This document shows, piece by piece, positions 1 to 5,743 of a stretch of 5,743 bases of DNA. Location: contig DUOR01000363.1 in NCBI GenBank assembly GCA_012838715.1, positions 1 through 5,743 on the forward strand, written 5' to 3'. A model generated the notes under the pieces. The model was not told the DNA's origin and did not search any database. It saw nothing but the letters and a program-made list of their open reading frames with translations. Both the position numbers and the translations under genes were made by a program. How positions within the stretch are numbered: the stretch's first letter is position 1; every line of letters starts with the position of its first letter. The stretch comes from Actinomycetales bacterium. Lineage in GTDB: Bacteria; Actinomycetota; Actinomycetes; Mycobacteriales; Mycobacteriaceae.

Positions 1-608
1 CCCGCCGCGAGCGCCGCCTCCGCCGCCGCGCCCATCAGGCCCGTCGACGCGCCGCCGTAGACCAGCTCGACGCGCTCCTCGCCGAGCACCCGCCCGAGCT
101 CCACGGCCGCCTCGCGCCACAGCGGATTGGTGCCCACCGCGGAACCGGCGAACACGGTCACGGCGCCCATCGTCCGCGCGGGCGCGCCCTCGCGCAGCCG
201 CGGCAGCGCATGGTTCTCCAGCATCGGGGCCAGCCGCCCGGTCGGCGCGAAGGGGTCGACCCACCGGACCTCCTCGATCTCCGCCCGCGGCGAAATCTCC
301 GGCACCGCACCGCGGTAGAGCTGGTGATGCCCCACCACCACGCGCCCCGGCTCATTCGCCGCCGCGTCGGCGACGACGCCCCAATCCGACAGCGCCGCCG
401 CATCCAGCTCGCCGCCGAGCTCCTCGCGGAACTCCCGCACCGCCGTCTCCGCCGGCGTCTCCCTGCGCGTGCCGACGAACTCCGGCTTCCCGCCCGGGAG
501 CATGAACTTCGCCGTGCCGCGCTTGCGCACGGTCAGGACCCGGCCGCGATCGTCGCGGACCACCGCGGCCGCGACGACAATCGGGTCCTCCCCGGCATCC
601 GCTCCCAT
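1..608 (-). CDS. Nudix hydrolase fused to a LOG-family (TIGR00730) domain, C-terminus beyond window
   Basis: The frame is open from ATG at 608 to the window edge, giving 202 full codons. Residues 9-140 form a Nudix domain: a strand-like start (IVVAAAVVRDDRGRVLTVRK), LPGG at 37-40, and the helix TAVREFREELGG at 55-66, whose E62 and E63 would bind metal. From residue 147 the protein becomes LOG-like: VTVFAGSAVGTNP (150-161) and LVYGGASTGLMGAAAEAAL (182-200) match the first Rossmann motifs of the cytokinin-riboside-monophosphate phosphoribohydrolase family. The PGGxGT motif would lie outside the window. Known Nudix enzymes split nucleoside diphosphates linked to a second group; LOG enzymes release the base from nucleoside monophosphates. 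A role in nucleotide clean-up or salvage is inferred and the substrate is unknown. The start is supported by AAAGGGGAG at 620-612 and by the absence of an earlier in-frame ATG or GTG. An ATG at codon 147 has no well-spaced ribosome site, so separate LOG translation is unlikely. Oddity: the Nudix box carries extra residues between G40 and E50. Confidence 0.85.
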   Translation of the reverse strand, partial: MGADAGEDPIVVAAAVVRDDRGRVLTVRKRGTAKFMLPGGKPEFVGTRRETPAETAVREFREELGGELDAAALSDWGVVADAAANEPGRVVVGHHQLYRGAVPEISPRAEIEEVRWVDPFAPTGRLAPMLENHALPRLREGAPARTMGAVTVFAGSAVGTNPLWREAAVELGRVLGEERVELVYGGASTGLMGAAAEAALAA

Positions 609-611
609 CGG

Positions 612-620
612 CTCCCCTTT
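612..620 (-). promoter_or_regulatory. Ribosome binding site of the Nudix-LOG gene
   Basis: On the minus strand AAAGGGGAG stands three bases before ATG 608-606. It is a purine-rich Shine-Dalgarno match, a little close to the start. It supports this ATG as the start; the frame contains no other ATG or GTG candidate upstream. Confidence 0.6.
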
Positions 621-687
621 TCCACGCTCCGGCCCACCATCGACGCCACCATCTTCACATGCCCCGGCGGGCGGCGTCGGAAAGCAC

Positions 688-724
688 GGGGCCCGGGCCG
701 CGCACCAAGCGCGACCCGGGCCCT
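688..724 (-). terminator. Strong GC hairpin after emb, probable transcription terminator
   Basis: Bases 689-703 pair with 709-723, giving a 15-bp stem with a single C/A mismatch (698/714) and a five-base loop (704-708). A possible G/U pair at 688/724 extends it. The hairpin begins 20 bases past the emb stop codon. Reading in the emb direction, the stem is followed by CGTGCTTTCC, so only three T residues are present and the classical U-tract is missing. Hairpins with weak U-tracts are common at gene ends in high-GC actinobacteria. It most likely ends or attenuates the aftA-emb transcript and separates it from the Nudix-LOG gene. The rest of the 135-bp gap (609-687 and 725-743) shows the ribosome site but no convincing promoter. 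Confidence 0.65.
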
Positions 725-743
725 CACCCACGGCAATCGGGGG

Positions 744-3700
744 TTACTCGTCCTCGACGATCATCGGCCCCGGCGACCACAGGCCGGAGCGGGTGGTCTC
801 GCGGAGGTCGATCATCGCGACGTCCGGGAGGACGCCGTCGGCGTTCGGCCGCGGCGACAGCGCCTCGATGATCCCCCAGTCACGGTTCCAGTCGTCCTTC
901 TGGTACGCCGGCACCGCCACCGACTCGTTCACCGCGTCCGAGAAACCGAGCACGCCACCGGCGGACAGCGACTGCCAGGTATCGGTCGACGACACCTTCA
1001 GCTCACGGTCCGGGGTGATGCGGTACTCCGGGATCTCCGCCACGCCGGCGAAGTGATCGAACGGGCGCTGGCACGGGAACTGGAACGCGACCGCCCAGTC
1101 CGGGATGGTCGGCGTCTCCGGATCGATGACCTGCGGCATCGCCGTCAGCTCCGCCAGGCGCGGCGGCGTCACGGCCACCCACTCGCCCTGCGCCAGGTTG
1201 TTGTCCTTCACCACCAGGCGCACGGCGGTGGCGCCCTCCGGGATCTGGTCCGTCGGGAAGCGCAGGTTGCGCCACGTCGGCGCCGGGCCGATGTCCAACG
1301 GTTCCATCTCCGACAGGACCTCCCAGTTCTCGCCCTCGCCGCGGCCGAACTCGGCCATGACCGACTGGCCGTCCTGCTCCACGCCGTTCATGTCGTGGTG
1401 GTAGATGCGGCCCGCGGCGGACACCACGATGAGCGGGGTGTCCTCCGTCAGCTCCGGCAGCTCGTACCAGGACGTGGTCAGCGAACCCGGGACCTGCGTG
1501 TCCTCCGAGTAGGAGCCCAGCACCGGGATGACCGACGAATCCAGGTCGAACGGCAGAACCGCCTGCGAGCCGTTCACGCCCACCTGCGACTCGAAACCGC
1601 CCTCGGTGGACGCGCCCTCGCCGCCCTCGACCCAGTTCGAATCCGGGTTGTCGCTGCGGTCCGCGTTCGTCTGGCCGTCATTGACCCAGACGGCGTCGGC
1701 CGTCATCTCCGACGGCAGGCCGTTCGGGTCGAAGCCGCGGGCCTCCTCGTCGGGATCCAGCGAATCGCCCAGGGACACGCCGCCGACCGGGGTGAGGAAG
1801 CCCTGGTTCGGGTCGGTCTCCATGAGGATGTCCTCGGCCAGGTTGCACGTCTGGCCGGTCAGCGCACGGAAGTTGCCCAGGCCGACGGAGTACGCCGGGT
1901 ACTGCGACACGAAGCCCTTGCCCAGGCTGAGCACCGAGAAGATGACCACCGCGAACGTGACCACCGCGAACGGCGACGCCGCGATGGAACCCAGGCGCAG
2001 GCGCTTCGCCATCGACGACGGCTTCGGATCGCGGCCCCGGAACTCCTGCAGGAACGACAGCACCGCACCCGCGGCGATGGTGATGAGCGCGATGGCCATC
2101 ACGATGTTGCCGGCCTCGATGCCGCGGAACTGCACCGTCTTGTCGAACCACGGCACGCCGTAGGCCGACACGTACCACCAGCCGTTGATGCCCATCAGCG
2201 AGAACGCCAGCAGGAAAATCGTCGCGCCGGCGAACAGCACCTGGTTGCGGCGCGAACCCACCGCCCAGTGGGAGATGGCCATCGCGGCCAGGGCCGCCAG
2301 GGCGGCGCCGATGCCCGCGTACACGCCGAAGTGGTGGGTCCACTTGGTGGGCGTGAAGGTCAGGAAGAACATCGTGCCGATGAACATGAACACCAGACGC
2401 ACCGACGGGCCCGCCAGGGCGCCCGGCACCGTCCGGTGGCGCAGCAGCGCCGCAATGGTGATGGCCAGCGCCATCAGGGCCACCAGCATGGCGAAACGGC
2501 GCGTCAGCGAACCGTCGACCGACTGCAGGATCAGCCAGTAGAAGCGGATCGGCTCCTCGTACCACGGCATCGACGGGCCGACGGCGCCGCGGACGCGGAT
2601 GGACTCCAGCACGGAGGCCAGGGTCTGGTCGCCGAAGACGCCCACCAGGATGGCGGTGCCGGCCGCCAGGAACGGCATCATCTGCATCAGCGGGGCGGCC
2701 ACGCCGCCGCCGAGGGCCTTGTGGCGCTCGACGACGATGCGCACCAGCATCGGCAGGCCGGCCAGCAGCGCCGCGACGGCCATCAGGCCGGTCGGGCCGG
2801 AACCCAGCGACAGGGTGGCCACGATGACGCCGATGGCGGCGGGCAGCAGGCGGCGGGTGAGGATGGCGCGCTCGATGAGCACCCAGGTCAGCAGAGCGCC
2901 CAGCGCGATGACCGGCTCCGGGCGCAGGCCGTTGTTGAACGGCAGCCAGAACGCCAGCAGCACGCCGGCGGCGGACCAGTAGGCCACGCGGCGCTCGGCG
3001 ATGTCCTTGCCCAGGCGCGGGATGATCAGGCGCGACAGCAGGAACCAGATGGCCAGGCCGGCCAGCAGGGCGGGCAGGCGCATCCACACCGAGGCGGTGG
3101 ACACCTTGACCATCAGGGCCAGCAGGTCGTAGTACGGGGCGCCGAACGGCGACTCTGGGGCGCCGAACCAGCGGTAGTAGTTGGCCATGTAGCCCGAGCC
3201 CTCGGAGGCGCGGGCCATGGTGAAGATGTAGCCGTCGTCGGACGTGTTGGCGCCGATGAAGTGCCACAGCACGAGGATGAAGCCGACCAGGCCGTCCAGG
3301 GGGCGCAGCTTCCAGGCGTCCCGGCGCAGCCAGCGGGTCTTGCTGGCGCCGTCGACCTTGTCGATGCGGGACAGCGCCCACAACGACGTCACCGCCATGA
3401 GCAGGCCGATCCAGATGACGATGTACTTGATGATCGTCGGGGAGGACGTGAAGCGGCTGTCGATCTCCATCTGCACGTTCAGGCCGTCGCCGATGGCGGC
3501 CGCCGCGTCGCCGTCGGCCGGCAGGGAGGTGTAGATGCCGGTCACCTGCGGGCGGATGTCCTCCAGGACCTCGCCGCGCAGGGGCTCGCCGTTCTCGTCG
3601 ACGGCGCCCTCGACGAACGCCTCCGTCCGCTCGTGGTTGGAGTTGACGGTGATGACGGCGTCCGGGTTCGCCTCGATCTGCTCCTCGTCGACCGAGAGGA

Positions 3701-4130
3701 CGACCCGGTCGCGGAAGATGACGTCGATGCCGTTGTCGGTGCTGCGCACCTGCATCGCCTCGGCGGTCGGATCCTTCGAATCCGCCGGGACGGTGCCGAT
3801 GAGCATGCTCTCGTCCTCGGGCAGCTCCTCGGCGAGGCTCACGGGGACCTGCATCGACAGCGACAACGGCGCCTGCGCCATCAGCGGCGCGTCGACGGAG
3901 TTGAGGCTGTCGTTCTGCGGCCACGTCAGCGAGGCCTCCGTCTGGGTGACGGGGAGGAACGGCAGGGAGATGAAGCATAGGAAACCGACGATGCCCGCCA
4001 CGATGGCGGCCAGCCGCACGCCTTGCGTGGGCTTGGGGCCGTCCATGGGCGGGCGCTCGACCCGGTCAATGGTGACCGTGGGTTCGTCGGGATCTCGATG
4101 CCTCTTGATTTCGGCAGTTTCGGCAGACAC
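744..4130 (-). CDS. emb: Arabinosyltransferase Emb (GT53), ethambutol target
   Basis: Emb transfers arabinofuranose from decaprenyl-phosphoryl-arabinofuranose to the growing arabinan of arabinogalactan on the outer face of the membrane. With the GTG start at 4130 the product is 1128 residues, close to the usual ~1100 for the family. Layout: cytosolic tail, first membrane helix (about 38-60), outer N-terminal domain (about 61-232), a multi-helix GT-C membrane core (about 233-745), then an outer C-terminal carbohydrate-binding region. Family landmarks are present: TSDDGYIFTMAR with the catalytic-type DD at 298-299, YMANYYRWFGAPESPFG, FNNGLRPEP (about 397), DGSLTRRF (about 537), FTPTKWTHHFG (about 593) and the C-terminal TRSGLWSPG. 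The core resembles mycobacterial EmbB, as recalled. The start is uncertain: GTG 4130 has no Shine-Dalgarno but sits where a leaderless start would; TTG 4205 (1153 residues) lies inside aftA with GAGGGG only two bases away; ATG 4046 (1100 residues) would still keep the first helix. A single emb after aftA suggests Corynebacterium. Stop is TAA. Confidence 0.95.
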   Translation of the reverse strand: MSAETAEIKRHRDPDEPTVTIDRVERPPMDGPKPTQGVRLAAIVAGIVGFLCFISLPFLPVTQTEASLTWPQNDSLNSVDAPLMAQAPLSLSMQVPVSLAEELPEDESMLIGTVPADSKDPTAEAMQVRSTDNGIDVIFRDRVVLSVDEEQIEANPDAVITVNSNHERTEAFVEGAVDENGEPLRGEVLEDIRPQVTGIYTSLPADGDAAAAIGDGLNVQMEIDSRFTSSPTIIKYIVIWIGLLMAVTSLWALSRIDKVDGASKTRWLRRDAWKLRPLDGLVGFILVLWHFIGANTSDDGYIFTMARASEGSGYMANYYRWFGAPESPFGAPYYDLLALMVKVSTASVWMRLPALLAGLAIWFLLSRLIIPRLGKDIAERRVAYWSAAGVLLAFWLPFNNGLRPEPVIALGALLTWVLIERAILTRRLLPAAIGVIVATLSLGSGPTGLMAVAALLAGLPMLVRIVVERHKALGGGVAAPLMQMMPFLAAGTAILVGVFGDQTLASVLESIRVRGAVGPSMPWYEEPIRFYWLILQSVDGSLTRRFAMLVALMALAITIAALLRHRTVPGALAGPSVRLVFMFIGTMFFLTFTPTKWTHHFGVYAGIGAALAALAAMAISHWAVGSRRNQVLFAGATIFLLAFSLMGINGWWYVSAYGVPWFDKTVQFRGIEAGNIVMAIALITIAAGAVLSFLQEFRGRDPKPSSMAKRLRLGSIAASPFAVVTFAVVIFSVLSLGKGFVSQYPAYSVGLGNFRALTGQTCNLAEDILMETDPNQGFLTPVGGVSLGDSLDPDEEARGFDPNGLPSEMTADAVWVNDGQTNADRSDNPDSNWVEGGEGASTEGGFESQVGVNGSQAVLPFDLDSSVIPVLGSYSEDTQVPGSLTTSWYELPELTEDTPLIVVSAAGRIYHHDMNGVEQDGQSVMAEFGRGEGENWEVLSEMEPLDIGPAPTWRNLRFPTDQIPEGATAVRLVVKDNNLAQGEWVAVTPPRLAELTAMPQVIDPETPTIPDWAVAFQFPCQRPFDHFAGVAEIPEYRITPDRELKVSSTDTWQSLSAGGVLGFSDAVNESVAVPAYQKDDWNRDWGIIEALSPRPNADGVLPDVAMIDLRETTRSGLWSPGPMIVEDE

Positions 4131-4138
4131 GAAACAGG

Positions 4139-4167
4139 AGTTTACGGTACGTAAACCTAAGGGCGAA
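4139..4167 (-). promoter_or_regulatory. Candidate leaderless promoter for emb
   Basis: Minus strand: TTCGCC (4167-4162), a 17-base spacer, then TAAACT (4144-4139), which fits a TAnnnT-type -10 box; the -35 match is weak. Eight bases (CCTGTTTC) separate the -10 box from GTG 4130, so transcription could start at or within a base or two of the start codon. Leaderless messages are common in corynebacteria and mycobacteria, and the lack of a Shine-Dalgarno before this GTG agrees. This is inference from short motifs. emb may equally be read only as part of the aftA transcript. Confidence 0.35.
4140..4156. repeat. Perfect inverted repeat between aftA and emb, candidate operator or small hairpin
   Basis: GTTTACG (4140-4146) and CGTAAAC (4150-4156) are exact reverse complements around the three-base centre GTA. 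The element starts at the first base after the aftA stop codon and fills most of the 26-bp gap. It is AT-rich in a very GC-rich setting and overlaps the proposed -10 box and spacer of emb, the position where a repressor would block RNA polymerase. Seven-base arms with an odd centre fit a dimeric helix-turn-helix protein, but I cannot name one. As RNA it could instead form a seven-pair stem with a tight loop at the junction. Confidence 0.55.
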
Positions 4168-5743
4168 TTAGAACGACATAGGGCCCCACCTGCGTTGCGT
4201 CCCAATGCCCCTCAAATAGGGAGGGGTCGAAGTCGACGCCGCGGAACAGGACGTTGGGGTTGTTGGGGTAGATGTCGTCCGCAACGTCCAGCGTGTACGG
4301 CCGTTCCGGGTCGGAGAGATCGCCGCGGACGAGCAGGGCGTCGGGGCCGCGCCAGGGGGTCGCGTCCATTGCCGCGAGGAGTTCGTCGGCGTCCCCGGCG
4401 GCGGCCCATTCCTCGATGGCGGCGTTGCGCAGATCGAACTCGCCGAGGGGGTTGGCGTAGTGGCTCGTGAGCGCCTGGAAGGAGTACCAGGGGTAGTAGG
4501 CCTGGAAGTTCCGCTCGTCGGTGAGCAGCACTGTTTCGGCGGGGTCGAGGCCGGCGTCGAGCAGCACCCGGTTGACTTCGGGGTAGTGCGCGCCGGAGTC
4601 GGGGGCGAAGCGGTCGGCGCGTTCGCCGTAACCGTCGGTGTCGGTGTGGGCGAGGTCGATGGGCCCGTGCAGGCGGTTCGGGATGGACTGCGCGTAGCCG
4701 ACGCCGGCGAGGAGCATCAGGACCGCGAACACGGCGGTGACGCGGCGGGCGGTGCCGGGGCGGGCGGTGGCGGGCCACAGGCGTTCGACGCCGTTGAGCC
4801 GGACGTCGGCGATGGCGAAGACGCCGGCCGTGACCAACAGCACGGCGATGGGGGTCTCCAGGCGGAAGCCGAGCAGGGTGCGGCCGGCGAGGGTGGCGAT
4901 CATCGACGCGACCACCCAGCCGTACATCACCAGCAGGCCGATGCCCATCGCGCGGACGTCGGGCTCGATGGCGCGGACGAGCAGCCACACGAGGCCGAGG
5001 AGGCAGAGGAGGCCAATCACCGATGCGGCGAACATCGGCAGGGGGACGCGTGCGCCGACGTCGGGAAGGTAATGCATGGCGGTGGCGCCGGAGCGCGGTT
5101 GCCCGCTCACGACGGCCCACACGTAGGGGGCCCAGACGGTGGCGGCGATGAGCATGGAGCCGAGGCCCATCAGCACGAGCTTGACGACGGGGCGCCACGA
5201 GCGTTCCGCCGCGCAGGTGACGACCGTGAGCGCGATGACGATCAGCGCGCCGACGCCCGTGTGCAGCGTGTAGAAGGTGGCGGAGACGCCCAGGAAAACG
5301 ATGACGCCCAGCGCCGCGGACCAGGCGCCGGCCAGGGCCCGGCGGGCCATGACGGCCAGGGCGGGCAGGCCCATGGCGACGACCGCGGCGTAGGGCTCGT
5401 CGGCGGTGGTGGACAGGGTGACCGCCGTGGTGACCAGGGCGATGCCCGCCGCCGCCGGCAGCGAACCGGACAGGCGCTGCCACACCGGGACCAGCAGGGA
5501 GGCGGCCGCGGCCAGGGTGACCAGCGCCCACGGTTGGAAAACCTCCCAGCCGGGCAGGCCCAGCACGTTGGCCATCCGGCCGCCCAGCCAGAACCAGCCG
5601 CCCGGGTAGAATGGGGCGACGTCGATGTACGCCATGTCGTTCAGGCCGGGCTCGGCGGCCATGCGGGTCAGGTACTCCGTGCGGAACTCCTGGTCGACGC
5701 TGATGCCGTCGAGGTACAGGCGCGTCGACGCCAACGGGATGGC
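4157..5743 (-). CDS. aftA: Galactan 5-O-arabinofuranosyltransferase AftA (GT85), N-terminus beyond window
   Basis: AftA adds the first arabinofuranose residues to the galactan chain of arabinogalactan, using decaprenyl-phosphoryl-arabinofuranose outside the membrane; Emb then elongates. The window holds 528 residues ending at TAG 4159-4157. Family members are about 640-670 residues, so roughly 110-140 N-terminal residues lie to the right. The frame is open to the edge, so the TTG at 5734 is not the start. The visible part begins with the outer loop LYLDGISVDQEFRTEYL and the APFYPGGWFWLGGR region, both typical of AftA. Several membrane helices follow (about visible residues 55-350). An outer C-terminal domain comes after that, with TVLLTDERNFQAYYPWY, SFQALTSHYANPLGEFDLR, DIYPNNPNVLFR and GPYVVLIRP, which match the AftA C-terminal domain from memory. 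The last 20 or so codons use A/T-ending codons far more than the rest. emb begins 26 bases downstream on the same strand, so co-transcription is likely. In relatives dprE1 and dprE2, which make the donor, lie upstream; here that is outside the window. Confidence 0.95.
   Translation of the reverse strand, partial: AIPLASTRLYLDGISVDQEFRTEYLTRMAAEPGLNDMAYIDVAPFYPGGWFWLGGRMANVLGLPGWEVFQPWALVTLAAAASLLVPVWQRLSGSLPAAAGIALVTTAVTLSTTADEPYAAVVAMGLPALAVMARRALAGAWSAALGVIVFLGVSATFYTLHTGVGALIVIALTVVTCAAERSWRPVVKLVLMGLGSMLIAATVWAPYVWAVVSGQPRSGATAMHYLPDVGARVPLPMFAASVIGLLCLLGLVWLLVRAIEPDVRAMGIGLLVMYGWVVASMIATLAGRTLLGFRLETPIAVLLVTAGVFAIADVRLNGVERLWPATARPGTARRVTAVFAVLMLLAGVGYAQSIPNRLHGPIDLAHTDTDGYGERADRFAPDSGAHYPEVNRVLLDAGLDPAETVLLTDERNFQAYYPWYSFQALTSHYANPLGEFDLRNAAIEEWAAAGDADELLAAMDATPWRGPDALLVRGDLSDPERPYTLDVADDIYPNNPNVLFRGVDFDPSLFEGHWDATQVGPYVVLIRP

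Noticed and set aside
1..170. LOG as a separate gene starting at ATG 170
   Set aside because: No stop separates it from the Nudix frame, and the purine run AGGGCG lies too far upstream to serve as its ribosome site. A single fused protein is the simpler reading.
645..687. Promoter for the Nudix-LOG gene (TTTCCG at 683-678 and GAAGAT at 656-651)
   Set aside because: The spacer would be 21 bases and both boxes match poorly; not enough to call.
1678..3978. A 766-codon minus-strand frame overlapping emb, and a 439-codon frame (4212-5531) overlapping aftA
   Set aside because: Both are shifted-frame shadows rich in R, P, G, A and H; the emb and aftA frames carry clear family motifs throughout the same DNA.
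210..3980. A 1256-codon open frame on the plus strand, antisense to emb
   Set aside because: Its product is a low-complexity run of R, H, Q, D, G and A with no family motif. It mirrors the strongly G/C-biased codons of emb on the other strand; long stop-free antisense frames are expected at this GC content.
4131..4205. TTG 4205 as the true emb start
   Set aside because: It overlaps aftA by 49 bases, its GAGGGG is only two bases from the codon, and the added 25 residues look like a translation of the junction (rare codons, palindrome) without family motifs. Kept only as an alternative.
5734..5743. TTG 5734 as the start of aftA
   Set aside because: The frame is open to the window edge, and the visible protein is more than 100 residues shorter than the AftA family and lacks its first membrane helices.

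Overview
The window looks like a high-GC actinobacterial chromosome of the mycolic-acid-producing order (Mycobacteriales). The best guess is a GC-rich Corynebacterium. The main reason is that aftA is followed directly by one emb gene and then by an unrelated gene, as expected for corynebacteria, whereas mycobacteria carry embC-embA-embB in a row. The genus is an inference from gene order and protein similarity recalled from memory; no search was run.

All three genes lie on the minus strand, so transcription runs from right to left. From right to left: (1) 5743-4157, aftA, the arabinofuranosyltransferase that primes the galactan of cell-wall arabinogalactan, cut at its N-terminus by the window edge; (2) 4156-4131, a 26-bp gap containing a perfect AT-rich inverted repeat and a possible leaderless promoter; (3) 4130-744, emb, the arabinan-elongating arabinofuranosyltransferase that ethambutol inhibits; (4) 743-609, a 135-bp intergenic stretch with a very strong GC hairpin that probably terminates the aftA-emb transcript; (5) 608-1, a gene whose product starts as a Nudix hydrolase and continues without a stop into a LOG-family (TIGR00730, lysine-decarboxylase-like Rossmann) domain, cut at its C-terminus by the window edge.

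AftA and Emb act in sequence at the outer face of the membrane. AftA places the first arabinofuranose on the galactan and Emb extends the arabinan, both using decaprenyl-phosphoryl-arabinofuranose. The Nudix-LOG protein is probably cytosolic and acts on nucleotides; nothing seen links it to the wall pathway beyond position and strand.

The arabinogalactan genes themselves are well-known families. The parts most worth a second look are the Nudix-LOG fusion, with its unusual insertion inside the Nudix box, and the palindrome with promoter-like elements at the aftA/emb junction, where codon use also shifts. I found no RNA genes, mobile elements or CRISPR arrays.
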